Origin: Scatosoma sp045632625
Lineage (GTDB): Bacteria; Bacillota; Clostridia; Christensenellales; Borkfalkiaceae
Reading direction: 5' to 3'
Assembly (NCBI GenBank): GCA_045632625.1
Contig: JAZQWZ010000139.1
Coordinates: 1-14,490 of the forward strand
DNA: 14,490 nucleotides
Shown: piece by piece, positions 5,237 through 12,902 of the stretch
Numbering within the stretch: position 1 is the first letter of the stretch
How the letters are laid out: every line of letters starts with the position of its first letter
Program-made: the position numbers and the translations under genes
Notes under the pieces: generated by a model
Told to the model about the DNA's origin: nothing
Databases searched by the model: none
Seen by the model: the letters and a program-made list of their open reading frames with translations, nothing else

Positions 5237-6235
5237 ATGAAAGCATGGCAACTTGCATATCCCCATAATTTACAACACGTAAAAGCCCCCGATTTAAGGC
5301 TGGAACAAGGCAAAGTAAAGGTAAAAATTACCAAAGCGTTACTTACCGAATCGGACGTAGCCGTATATATGGGCGCAATTAAAGTAAAAGCGCCGTTTAT
5401 CCCCGGCAGACTTGCTATCGGCCAAGTAACGGAGGTTACGGAAGACAGCTTTATTAAAAAGGGCGAACGCGTATATCTTGCAGGCACCACGGAAGACGAA
5501 CTTTCCCCCGACGGCTTGCGCATCGCCGGCGAAACCGCCGACGGATTTTATCGCGATTTTTGCCTTGCCGGCGTAGACGACGTATATCCCCTGCCCGCGT
5601 CCGTTTCCGACGAAGCGGCGTTCCTCATTGACGCGGTTGCGCTTGCCGAACACGTAGTAGACGAAATGAACGTCACCATCGGTCAACACATTTTGGTGCT
5701 TGGCGGCGGTTTGTATGCCAACGTTTTGTGCCAAATTTTAATCTACCACCGCGCAGTACCTATTTTGGCGGATAACAACGCCGAACGCCTTGCGCGCGCA
5801 AAGAAAAGCGGTATTTATTACACCTTCCCCAACGACGAAACGTTAAAGAATAACGTATCGGCGGTTACAGGCGGTAAAATGGCGGACGGCGCCGTGTATT
5901 TGACGCACGCCAACCGTAGCGAACCTTCCGTACTCTTCCCCCTTGTCAAACGCGACGCCTTCGTAGCGTTCTGCGCAACGACGGGTAAGAGCCTGCCTGT
6001 CAATTTGGAATACGCCATGAAAAACAACGTAACTATCAAGGGCATCACGGAAAATAGAGAATTTGTTTCCACCGCTATCAACTTGCTTGCCAATAAAGCG
6101 GTCAACTATTCGTCGTATTCGTTTTTAAGCTATAAGGAAGAACAACTTCCCGAACTTATGGACAAATATGCAAACGTACTTGCCAGCGGACAAAACCTGC
6201 CCGAGCAAATGGACGTTATCAAATTTATTTTCTAA
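5237..6235 (+). CDS. MDR-superfamily (alcohol dehydrogenase-like) protein without the usual zinc ligands
   Basis: A 332-residue protein with the fold order of medium-chain dehydrogenases: an N-terminal GroES-like domain (about 1-135, starting MKAW) and a Rossmann domain (about 150-280) with VLGGGLYAN at 154-162. Asp179 at the end of the second strand suggests NAD rather than NADP. The catalytic zinc site is gone: the usual Cys of C-G-S-D is Thr37 (TESD), and the His-Glu of P-G-H-E is Arg58-Leu59 (PGRLAIG). The structural four-Cys lobe is also absent. It may use a zinc-free mechanism like quinone oxidoreductases, or have a non-redox role. The substrate cannot be read. The ribosome site is weak (AGGA 12 bases upstream), but MKAW is typical for the family start. 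yfcE follows 10 bases after the stop, so both are probably co-transcribed. Confidence 0.85.
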   Translation: MKAWQLAYPHNLQHVKAPDLRLEQGKVKVKITKALLTESDVAVYMGAIKVKAPFIPGRLAIGQVTEVTEDSFIKKGERVYLAGTTEDELSPDGLRIAGETADGFYRDFCLAGVDDVYPLPASVSDEAAFLIDAVALAEHVVDEMNVTIGQHILVLGGGLYANVLCQILIYHRAVPILADNNAERLARAKKSGIYYTFPNDETLKNNVSAVTGGKMADGAVYLTHANRSEPSVLFPLVKRDAFVAFCATTGKSLPVNLEYAMKNNVTIKGITENREFVSTAINLLANKAVNYSSYSFLSYKEEQLPELMDKYANVLASGQNLPEQMDVIKFIF

Positions 6236-6245
6236 GGATTTTATT

Positions 6246-6791
6246 ATGAACTACGTAATTGCGTCGGATATTCACGGCTCGGCGTTTTGGTGCGAAAAAT
6301 TATTGCAAGCGTTTGAAAAGGAAAACGCAGATAAATTGTTGCTTTTGGGCGATTTACTCTATCACGGCCCGCGCAACGATTTCCCTAAGGACTACGCGCC
6401 CAAAAAAGTATTCGCTATGCTCAACGCAATTAAGGAAAAAATCGTTTGCGTACGCGGAAACTGCGACAGCGAAGTGGACCAAATGGTCTTAGAATTCCCT
6501 ATCATGGCAGATTATGCGCTTTTTGACGCAGACGGCGCAACACTGTTTGCTACGCACGGACATTTATATAATAAGGAAACGCCCCCGCTTTTAGGCGAAA
6601 AGGACATTTTGTTAAACGGACACTTCCATACCCCCTGCTTTGAAAAAATGCAAGCGGGCTTTTATGCAAACTGCGGGTCGGTAGCCCTGCCCAAGGACGG
6701 CACGCCCCATTCGTATATCGTGGTCAAAAACGGCGAAATGCTTTTTAAAAATTTACAAACGGGCGAAACTTTTCAACAAATCAAACTTTGA
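6246..6791 (+). CDS. yfcE: YfcE/MJ0936-type metallophosphodiesterase
   Basis: A 181-residue calcineurin-like phosphoesterase, close to the 184 residues of E. coli YfcE, a Mn-dependent phosphodiesterase whose natural substrate is unknown. All metal-site motifs are present: D8-x-H10 (SDIHG), G35-D36 followed by YHGPRN (a YfcE hallmark), GNCD at 71-74, THGH at 103-106 and GHFH at 125-128, then NCGSVALPK. A longer in-frame start at 6168 lies inside the upstream gene; the ATG at 6246 has AAGGA 7 bases before it and begins the family's normal MNYVIASDIH, so I use it. Second gene of the MDR operon; cytoplasmic, no signal peptide. Confidence 0.93.
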   Translation: MNYVIASDIHGSAFWCEKLLQAFEKENADKLLLLGDLLYHGPRNDFPKDYAPKKVFAMLNAIKEKIVCVRGNCDSEVDQMVLEFPIMADYALFDADGATLFATHGHLYNKETPPLLGEKDILLNGHFHTPCFEKMQAGFYANCGSVALPKDGTPHSYIVVKNGEMLFKNLQTGETFQQIKL

Positions 6792-6800
6792 TTAAAAAAG

Positions 6801-6818
6801 GTCAAGCAAACGCTTGAC
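6801..6818. repeat. Inverted repeat GTCAAGC-aaac-GCTTGAC
   Basis: A perfect 7-bp inverted repeat just after the yfcE stop. Its right arm overlaps the -35 box (6814-6819) of the T-box promoter. On the plus strand it has no T run, so it is a poor terminator for yfcE; on the minus strand CTTTTTT follows, where no gene needs it. It may therefore be an operator, or a terminator for antisense transcription. Confidence 0.6.
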
Positions 6819-6842
6819 AACGTATGCAAAAAGTGATAAGAT
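6814..6842 (+). promoter_or_regulatory. Promoter of the T-box/trpB2 unit
   Basis: -35 TTGACA (6814-6819, perfect), 17-base spacer, -10 TAAGAT (6837-6842). Start near 6849, just before the first leader helix. Confidence 0.82.
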
Positions 6843-6848
6843 AGGTAC

Positions 6849-7142
6849 AACTTCATAGAAAAAACCGATGATTAAGAAGAGTACTTCCGTATCAAAACGG
6901 CACAGAGAGTTGCAGGCGGTGGGATTGCAACGCGTTTGACGGCAAGGAATGGACTTAGGAGGGCGAACGAACGCGCTATATAAAAGCGTCAGTAGCAATC
7001 GACGGAATACGCATCCGTACAACAGGCGTGGCGTATGTCAGTACGCAAAAAGCGGACTTGATTTCAAGTCAATTTGGGTGGCACCGCGATAGCATTATCG
7101 TCCCAAAGAGCAAATTTATAGCTCTTTGGGATTATTTATTTT
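6849..7142 (+). promoter_or_regulatory. T-box riboswitch, tryptophan-specific (UGG specifier)
   Basis: A transcription-attenuating leader that senses uncharged tRNA. Stem I: base strands TAAG (6873-6876) / CTTA (6954-6957), the AGTA loop-E motif (6880-6883), CCGT (6887-6890) / ACGG (6939-6942), AGAGAG (6904-6909) and a distal helix GTTGCA (6909-6914) / TGCAAC (6926-6931). The specifier is in GGAA-TGG-AC, with UGG at 6950-6952, the Trp codon. Further hairpins follow (stem III GACTTG/CAAGTC, 7055-7070). The conserved T-box TGGGTGGCACCGCG is at 7075-7088. The antiterminator pairs TTTGGG (7073-7078) with CCCAAA (7102-7107), which excludes the terminator stem. The downstream gene is a tryptophan synthase beta homologue, matching the specifier. 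The exact 5' end is inferred from the promoter. Confidence 0.95.
7101..7142 (+). terminator. T-box regulated terminator
   Basis: TCCCAAAGAGC (7101-7111) and GCTCTTTGGGA (7121-7131) form a perfect 11-bp stem with a 9-base loop, followed by TTATTTATTTT. It forms when charged tRNA-Trp is plentiful and is replaced by the antiterminator when tRNA-Trp is uncharged. Confidence 0.93.
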
Positions 7143-7187
7143 CCCCCCCCTTACTCAACAAGAAAAAACAGCATAGGAGAAAAGATT

Positions 7188-8561
7188 ATGCAAAAAGAAA
7201 TTCCCTATAAAATTTATTTAGAAGAAAGCGAATTGCCCAAATACTGGTACAATTTACGCGCGTTTATGCAAGAAAAACCCGCGCCCCTTTTGAACGGCGA
7301 CACCTTGCAACCGATGACGGAAGACGAGCTTTCGCAGGTTTTTTGCCGCGAGCTTGCCAAACAAGAGCTTGACGACACCACGCCGTACATTGAAATCCCA
7401 GAAGAAGTGCGCGATTTCTATAAAATGTACCGCCCTGCACCGCTTATCCGTGCCTATTGCTTAGAAAAAGCGCTCAATACCCCCGCGCATATTTATTATA
7501 AATTTGAAGGCAACAATACCAGCGGCAGCCATAAGCTCAATTCCGCTATTGCCCAAGCCTATTATGCAAAAAAACAAGGCTTAAAAGGGGTAACGACGGA
7601 AACGGGCGCAGGTCAATGGGGTACGGCGCTTTCCATGGCTTGCTCGTATTTCGGCTTGGATTGCAAAGTGTTCATGGTAAAATGCTCGTATGAACAAAAG
7701 CCTTTCCGCCGCGAAGTTATGCGCACCTACGGTGCAAACGTAACCCCTTCCCCGTCCATGACCACGGAAGTAGGCAGAAAAATTTTACAACAATTCCCCG
7801 GCACCAACGGCTCGCTCGGCTGCGCCATTTCCGAAGCGGTAGAAGCTTCTTCCAAATTAGACGGCTACCGCTACGTCCTTGGCAGCGTGCTTAACCAAGT
7901 ACTTTTGCATCAATCGATTATCGGCTTGGAAACGAAAACGGCACTGGATAAATACGGCGTAAAAGCGGATATTATTATCGGTTGTGCAGGCGGCGGTTCT
8001 AACCTTGGCGGTTTAATTGCGCCGTTTATGGGCGAAAAATTGCAAGGCAAAGCCGATTATCATTTCATCGCCGTAGAGCCTGCGTCCTGCCCCACGCTTA
8101 CGCGCGGTAAATATGCGTACGATTACTGCGATACGGGTATGGTTTGCCCGCTTTCCAAAATGTATACGCTCGGCTCGGGCTTTATCCCTGCGGCAAGCCA
8201 CGCCGGCGGGCTTCGCTACCACGGCATGACTTCTACCCTTTCCGAACTGTATGAGCAGGGCTTGATGGAAGCGCGTTCCGTAAAACAAACGGAAGTGTTC
8301 AAAGCCGCGGAAGAATTTGCGAGAGTGGAAGGTATCTTACCGGCGCCTGAATCCAGCCACGCCATTAAGGTGGCCATTGACGAGGCGCTCAAATGCAAGC
8401 AGACGGGCGAAAAGAAAACCATTGTGTTCGGCTTGACGGGTACGGGATATTTCGATATGATGAGTTACGAAAAATTCCACGACGGAAAAATGACCGATTA
8501 TATCCCTACCGACGAAGAAATACAAAAGGGTTTCAACGGTATCCCCAACATCGATTTATAA
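7188..8561 (+). CDS. trpB2: TrpB2-type tryptophan synthase beta-like protein
   Basis: A 457-residue PLP enzyme of the TrpB2 branch, longer than TrpB1 (about 400) with the extra N-terminal segment typical of TrpB2. It makes tryptophan from indole and serine (some members may use other substrates). Visible features: GSHKLNSA with the Schiff-base Lys116, ETGAGQWG at 138-145 (the TrpB catalytic-Glu region; Glu138), and the phosphate loop GCAGGGSN at 265-272. The ATG follows AGGAG by 8 bases. It is alone behind the UGG T-box with a terminator after it. No trpA or other trp gene is in the window, so indole salvage rather than channelled synthesis is the simplest inference. Confidence 0.94.
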   Translation: MQKEIPYKIYLEESELPKYWYNLRAFMQEKPAPLLNGDTLQPMTEDELSQVFCRELAKQELDDTTPYIEIPEEVRDFYKMYRPAPLIRAYCLEKALNTPAHIYYKFEGNNTSGSHKLNSAIAQAYYAKKQGLKGVTTETGAGQWGTALSMACSYFGLDCKVFMVKCSYEQKPFRREVMRTYGANVTPSPSMTTEVGRKILQQFPGTNGSLGCAISEAVEASSKLDGYRYVLGSVLNQVLLHQSIIGLETKTALDKYGVKADIIIGCAGGGSNLGGLIAPFMGEKLQGKADYHFIAVEPASCPTLTRGKYAYDYCDTGMVCPLSKMYTLGSGFIPAASHAGGLRYHGMTSTLSELYEQGLMEARSVKQTEVFKAAEEFARVEGILPAPESSHAIKVAIDEALKCKQTGEKKTIVFGLTGTGYFDMMSYEKFHDGKMTDYIPTDEEIQKGFNGIPNIDL

Positions 8562-8572
8562 TATAAAAAACC

Positions 8573-8611
8573 CCGCGTCGGTGCGTTGTTACACCGACGC
8601 GGTTTTATTTT
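8573..8611. terminator. Bidirectional terminator between trpB2 and the YwaF-like gene
   Basis: CCGCGTCGGTG (8573-8583) / CACCGACGCGG (8592-8602), an 11-bp GC-rich stem with an 8-base loop. TTTTATTTTT follows on the plus strand and GGTTTTTTATA on the minus strand, so it serves both convergent genes. Confidence 0.93.
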
Positions 8612-8631
8612 TCATTGCATACCTGTCCTGC

Positions 8632-9570
8632 TTATTTATCTTCGGGTGCTTGGTCAAACAGCTCTTGGTTGCTTTCTTCCAGCGTTTCCGTTTCCGCGGT
8701 TTCTACCACTTCTACGCATTGCGTTTGTTGGACAGCGTTCGTTTCCTCCGCTTGCTCCACAGGCATTTCATTTACTGTTGCAACCGCAAGCCGTTTCGCT
8801 TTTTGTTCTTTGATAATTTGCGGCAACGATACCAAAACGAACAATACCAACAAAATACCAAAATACAACGCCAAACGCACCCAAATATTTTTCGGTAAAA
8901 TGTTAGCAAGCGAATCCCCTGCCGTGCCAGCCGCAAGATATAAAAAGTTTGCGTTTTCAATATGTAAGTTGGCATAAACCGCCGCCGTCGCCAACACACC
9001 CAGCACAATAAACGGCTTATACACTTTGCGATAATCCTGTTTGAAATTGTGTACAAATTTCATATAGAACACGGCAAACACAGGCACGGTATGCTCTATC
9101 CAAAATTGATAATATCTAGCGTACGACGGGCCTGCGTAATACAACACCGACGGCATCACAAACGGAATTAAACCAAGCGTCAAGCAAATATAAAAACAAA
9201 TATCAAACAAATGCTTGCTCTTTTTCATCAGCATAAACGCCGCCAAGTACGCCGACCATTCGCAAACCTGCAAAGGAAGATAGGTCAGCATAGGATCGAG
9301 CGCCGCCGCCCCGCCGTTTCCAACGTATAATAAACGCCAGTAATAAAAGCCTTCGTTCAAGATAAGCACTGCGCCAAGCACAAAACGCAGCGTTTCTTCC
9401 CCTTTCCAAGCCGCAATTTTTTCACGGTAAAAATACACAAGCACGATTGCCGCAATCAAAATAAAAATAGGCATAAGATGTGCCAAAGACCAATCGTAAA
9501 AATCCTGCGTTAAGCTATATCCAAAAAAACCTTCGTGATAATATGTATAGTCGTATTCGTTTCCATTCAT
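8632..9570 (-). CDS. YwaF/TIGR02206-family integral membrane protein
   Basis: A 312-residue protein with about seven membrane helices (near 31-48, 62-80, 97-114, 122-142, 158-175, 185-202, 230-250). The pattern fits TIGR02206 (B. subtilis YwaF-like; related to TMEM164): YLPLQVCEW in helix 3, a GLIPFVMP turn, WIEHTVPVF, and NFLYLAAG before the last helix. The family's function is unknown. A hydrophilic, acidic tail rich in Glu, Gln and Thr (about 265-312) follows the last helix; such a tail is not part of the core family pattern. The ATG follows AAGGAG/AGAAGGA. It is a single-gene unit with a perfect consensus promoter and shares a terminator with trpB2. Confidence 0.86.
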   Translation of the reverse strand: MNGNEYDYTYYHEGFFGYSLTQDFYDWSLAHLMPIFILIAAIVLVYFYREKIAAWKGEETLRFVLGAVLILNEGFYYWRLLYVGNGGAAALDPMLTYLPLQVCEWSAYLAAFMLMKKSKHLFDICFYICLTLGLIPFVMPSVLYYAGPSYARYYQFWIEHTVPVFAVFYMKFVHNFKQDYRKVYKPFIVLGVLATAAVYANLHIENANFLYLAAGTAGDSLANILPKNIWVRLALYFGILLVLFVLVSLPQIIKEQKAKRLAVATVNEMPVEQAEETNAVQQTQCVEVVETAETETLEESNQELFDQAPEDK

Positions 9571-9605
9571 ACGCGATCCTTCTCCTTTTCTATTCGGTTG
9601 CTCCC

Positions 9606-9634
9606 ATTATATACTTTTTCGCGAAGTTTGTCAA
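9606..9634 (-). promoter_or_regulatory. Consensus promoter of the YwaF-like gene
   Basis: Minus strand: TTGACA (9634-9629), 17-base spacer, TATAAT (9611-9606): both boxes match the sigma-A consensus exactly. An inverted TTCGCGAA lies in the spacer (9619-9626). Confidence 0.92.
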
Positions 9635-9639
9635 CTTTT

Positions 9640-9931
9640 TTAATAAAAGTATTTTTTAGCAACGCTTTTCTATGGCAAACACCGCATATGTATCTGCCCG
9701 CAAATGCGATTAAACGCATACATGGTCGCGACAAAATAGAAAAATACACCTTTGCGCCCTACCGAGCACCCCACGCGGTTTTTGTCGCAATTTGTCAAAC
9801 GATATGCCTATTTGACTTATGCGGTTCCCCGCCTATGCGGTTATCCCCAACCGACACAAATCGACTGCTTTCGACGCACGAATTTTGTCGTATGTGGAAA
9901 CGGGCATATTTAAAGAATTACGAATGCATAG
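9640..9931. other. Gene-free stretch between the YwaF promoter and the trxA terminator
   Basis: About 290 bp with no credible gene. Open frames exist on both strands but lack ribosome sites, recognisable domains or sensible composition. Visible elements: a direct repeat TATGCGGTT at about 9818 and 9835 with GCGG-ttcc-CCGC inside, TGCG-attaaa-CGCA near 9706-9719, and TTGACA on the minus strand (near 9800) without a good -10. No RNA family is recognised. Confidence 0.55.
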
Positions 9932-9963
9932 AAAAACGCGACAACTGCTTCGTTGCCGCGTTT
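9932..9963 (-). terminator. Terminator of the trmFO-hslVU-hisS-trxA operon
   Basis: Minus strand: AAACGCGGCAAC and GTTGTCGCGTTT pair over 12 bp (one G-U) around the loop GAAGCA, and the T run continues to TTTTT. It lies 14 bases after the trxA stop. Confidence 0.9.
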
Positions 9964-9977
9964 ACTATTTTTCACTG

Positions 9978-10301
9978 TTAAACGTTCTTTTCGATGAACG
10001 CTTCAAACACTTGCAAAGGTACAAACCCAAGGTTATTTGCCGCAGGCTTGCCTTGTTTGAAAACAATCACGTTGGGAATAGACGAAATTCCGTATTTAAC
10101 CGCCGCGCTTTCCGCGCCGTCGCCATCTACGTCTAATTTGACAAATTCCGCCTTGCCGTCGTATTTTTCCGCCACTTCTTCAAAAACGGGCGCAAGCATA
10201 CGGCAAGGACCGCACCAAGTTGCCCAAAAATCGCACACAAGGGGCTTATCGCTCGATTGAATAAGTTGTTCTAATTCACTTGCAGTAACGTGTTTTACCA
10301 T
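9978..10301 (-). CDS. trxA: Thioredoxin
   Basis: A 107-residue cytoplasmic thioredoxin, normal length, that reduces protein disulfides. The active site WCGPC is at residues 29-33 (Cys30, Cys33), preceded by VCDFWAT. The cis-proline is Pro76 in SIPN; most thioredoxins have IPT, so Asn77 is a small departure next to the substrate groove. The start has a perfect TAGGAGG site. It is the last gene of the operon, 27 bases after hisS, and ends at a strong terminator. No thioredoxin reductase is in the window. Confidence 0.97.
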   Translation of the reverse strand: MVKHVTASELEQLIQSSDKPLVCDFWATWCGPCRMLAPVFEEVAEKYDGKAEFVKLDVDGDGAESAAVKYGISSIPNVIVFKQGKPAANNLGFVPLQVFEAFIEKNV

Positions 10302-10328
10302 ATTTTTTTTCCTCCTAAACAGTTTGTA

Positions 10329-11579
10329 TCACTTGTCGGAAAAATATGCAACCGCGTCGTCAAACGCCACGCGTTCGCTTTCGCCCGTAGCCATATTTTT
10401 CACGTTCATAACCCCTTCGCTAAGTTCGTTTCCGCCGATTACCGCCACAAACTTTGCCCCCAGCTTGTCCGCATACTTAAATTGCGCTTTTACCGAACGG
10501 TCCATATGGTCGATTTCCACAAGCGTACCATTTGCACGCAACGCGCATGCAAGCGCAAACGCTTTTTTTCTACAATCGCCGTCCATACCCGCGATATATA
10601 CGGTAACAGGCGCAGGTGCAGGAATTTCCACACCCGATTGCTCCATTACCATCAGCAAGCGTTCCAAACCAGCCGCAAAACCAACCGCAGGCGTCGGGTT
10701 ACCGCCAAGCTGTTCAATCAACCCGTCGTATCTACCGCCGCCGCAAACGGTGCCTTGCGCGCCAATAGACGTCGACACAAACTCAAACACCGTACGCGTA
10801 TAATAATCCAACCCGCGCACGATACGGGGATTGATTTGATATTCCACGCCTGCGAGCGCCAAACAATCCTTCAAATCCTCAAAATGCTTTGCGCAGTCTT
10901 CGCACAAATAATCAAGCATCTTGGGCGCGTCCGCATTCACCTTTTTGCACGCTTCTTCCTTGCAATCCAAAAGTCGCAACGGGTTCTTTTCAAAACGCGT
11001 TTTGCAATCGTAGCAAAGCTCGTCCAAATGCGGCGCAAAAAATTCCTTCAACGCCTTGTTATATGCCGCACGGCAGGTAGGACAGCCGATAGAATTGATA
11101 AAAAGCTGTACCTTTAACCCAAGCTTTTTGAGTAAGCTGTCAGCAATCAAAATGGTTTCCGCATCCGTTTGCGCACCCTTTGCCCCAAACACTTCCACGC
11201 CAAATTGATGAAACTCTCTAAGCCTGCCCGCTTGCGGACGCTCGTAACGGAACGCAGGGATAATATAATACATCTTTGCAGGCAACACACCGTTATACAT
11301 ACCGTTTTCGACAAACGAACGCACTACGCCCGCCGTGCCCTCAGGTTTTAAAGTGATAGACCTATCGCCCTTGTCCTTAAAAGTGTACATTTCTTTGGTA
11401 ACCACGTCCGTGGTATCGCCCACGCTGCGGTTAAAAAGCTCCGTGTGTTCAAACACAGGCGTACGGATTTCCTTTAATTGAAAGCTACGCGCCACGTCGC
11501 GCGCCATATCTTCCACGTATTGCCATTTATATGATTCGCTGGGCAAAACGTCTTTCGTGCCCTTGGGAATGTTAATCAT
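10329..11579 (-). CDS. hisS: Histidyl-tRNA synthetase
   Basis: A 416-residue class II synthetase that charges tRNA-His. Motif 2 FRYERPQAGR at 110-119 is followed by REFHQFGVE; the histidine-specific RGLDYYTRTVFE is at 255-266, GGRYDGL at 281-287, motif 3 GFAAGLERLL at 300-309, and a C-terminal anticodon-binding domain from about 328. The insertion domain carries Cys pairs at 166/169 (CPTC), 189/192 (CYDC) and 226/229 (CEDC) with an NPLRLLDCK motif, as in many Firmicutes HisRS, possibly binding zinc. The ATG follows AAGGAAG by 7 bases. It lies 12 bases after hslU, with no T-box of its own in between, so it is read from the operon promoter upstream. Confidence 0.97.
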   Translation of the reverse strand: MINIPKGTKDVLPSESYKWQYVEDMARDVARSFQLKEIRTPVFEHTELFNRSVGDTTDVVTKEMYTFKDKGDRSITLKPEGTAGVVRSFVENGMYNGVLPAKMYYIIPAFRYERPQAGRLREFHQFGVEVFGAKGAQTDAETILIADSLLKKLGLKVQLFINSIGCPTCRAAYNKALKEFFAPHLDELCYDCKTRFEKNPLRLLDCKEEACKKVNADAPKMLDYLCEDCAKHFEDLKDCLALAGVEYQINPRIVRGLDYYTRTVFEFVSTSIGAQGTVCGGGRYDGLIEQLGGNPTPAVGFAAGLERLLMVMEQSGVEIPAPAPVTVYIAGMDGDCRKKAFALACALRANGTLVEIDHMDRSVKAQFKYADKLGAKFVAVIGGNELSEGVMNVKNMATGESERVAFDDAVAYFSDK

Positions 11580-11591
11580 AATAGTTCTTCC

Positions 11592-12899
11592 TTATAAAAC
11601 GTATTTCTTCAAATTTCTATCGCCCGTAAGCTTTTTCAAATGCTCGTCGACGTATTTCGCGTCAATATTCAGCGTAAACGTGGGATAATCCCCGCCCGCG
11701 TTGAACGAAATATCTTCCAAAAGATACTCCATCACCGTATGCAATCTTCTTGCACCGATATCTTCGCTGGTTGCATTCAGCTCCACCGACACTTCCGCAA
11801 TGCGTTCAATCGCGCCTTTATCAAACTGCAAATCGATATGGTCTACGCTCAAAAGCTGACGGTATTGAAAGGTAAGCGAATTTTCCGTTTCCGTCAAAAT
11901 ACGAACGAAGTCGTCTTTCGTCAAGCTGTTCAGCTCTACCGATACGGGGAAACGGCCTTGCAATTCGGGAATTAAATCTTCAATCGCCGACACGTGGAAC
12001 GCGCCCGCCGCAATAAACAAAATGAAATCCGTTTTGATAGGGCCGTATTTGGTAACCACCGTCGAACCTTCTACGATAGGCAAAATATCGCGTTGCACGC
12101 CTTCGCGCGAAACGTCCGCGCCGTTTTGATTGCCCTTGCCTGCAATTTTATCAATTTCATCGATAAACACGATACCGTCGTTTTCCGCACGGTACAACGC
12201 TTCCGCCTTGATCGCGTCGTCGTCAATCAATTTCGACGCTTCTTCTTCCACGGCGATTTGCATGGCTTCTTTCACGCTAAAACGGCGTTTTTTCTTCTTT
12301 TGTTGGAACATATCCCCAAAAATACTGCCGATAGAAATCGCCGCGCCGCCGGGTACAAGCTCCATGGGCTGCGGTATATCCGTCACTTCCATTTCAATGG
12401 GGAAATTGTCGTATTCGCCGCGGCGCAAACCTTCCAAAAGACGGTTTTCAAACACTTCCTTGGCTTCGTCGCCCTTCTCGTCCTTTCTCGCTTCCGCAAG
12501 CGCGCGCACGATACGCTTTTCCGCCTGTACGGTCGCTTTGGCTTTTACCTGCTCTTCCTTTTCCGCTTTCACAAGACGGTATGCACATTCCGCCAAATCG
12601 CGAATCATGCCCTCTACGTCCTTACCCACGTACCCCACTTCGGTATATTTGGTGGCTTCCACCTTGACAAACGGTGCTTTAACCAGCTTTGCAAGCCGAC
12701 GCGCAATCTCCGTTTTCCCTACGCCCGTAGGTCCTTTCATAATAATATTTTTAGGTGTAATTTCTTCACGCACTTCGATAGGCAACTGCGCACGGCGGTA
12801 TCTATTTCTCAGCGCGATTGCCACCGCCTTTTTCGCGTCCGTTTGCCCGATAATATATTTGTCTAATTGATACACAATTTGTTTAGGCGATAAATCCAT
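11592..12899 (-). CDS. hslU: ATP-dependent protease ATPase subunit HslU (ClpY)
   Basis: A 435-residue AAA+ unfoldase that feeds substrates to HslV. It begins with the family's LSPKQIVYQLDKYIIGQ; Walker A GPTGVGKT is at 56-63, the pore loop GYVG at 89-92, Walker B IVFIDE at 243-248, and the sensor-2 segment GARRLHTVMEYLLEDISF follows. The C-terminal peptide LKKYVL, which inserts into HslV pockets, is kept. The intermediate (I) domain (about 105-235) is a little shorter than in E. coli (443 residues in total). The AAGGAGA site lies inside the end of hslV and the genes are 3 bases apart, as expected for a co-translated complex. Confidence 0.97.
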   Translation of the reverse strand: MDLSPKQIVYQLDKYIIGQTDAKKAVAIALRNRYRRAQLPIEVREEITPKNIIMKGPTGVGKTEIARRLAKLVKAPFVKVEATKYTEVGYVGKDVEGMIRDLAECAYRLVKAEKEEQVKAKATVQAEKRIVRALAEARKDEKGDEAKEVFENRLLEGLRRGEYDNFPIEMEVTDIPQPMELVPGGAAISIGSIFGDMFQQKKKKRRFSVKEAMQIAVEEEASKLIDDDAIKAEALYRAENDGIVFIDEIDKIAGKGNQNGADVSREGVQRDILPIVEGSTVVTKYGPIKTDFILFIAAGAFHVSAIEDLIPELQGRFPVSVELNSLTKDDFVRILTETENSLTFQYRQLLSVDHIDLQFDKGAIERIAEVSVELNATSEDIGARRLHTVMEYLLEDISFNAGGDYPTFTLNIDAKYVDEHLKKLTGDRNLKKYVL

Positions 12900-12902
12900 A
12901 GC

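Noticed and set aside
5237..6235. MDR gene as a broken pseudogene
   Set aside because: Full length, no stop or frameshift, Rossmann motif intact, and neighbours-like codon use; loss of zinc ligands alone is common in zinc-free MDR families.
6168..6245. Upstream in-frame start for the yfcE gene
   Set aside because: It lies inside the MDR gene; AAGGA before the ATG at 6246 and the family N-terminus fix the start there.
9535..9981. 148-codon plus-strand and 60-codon minus-strand frames in the trxA/YwaF gap
   Set aside because: No ribosome site or domain; the frames run across a perfect promoter and a terminator.
11994..12866. 290-codon plus-strand frame opposite hslU
   Set aside because: A complement of hslU with Phe/Arg/His-rich composition and no ribosome site.
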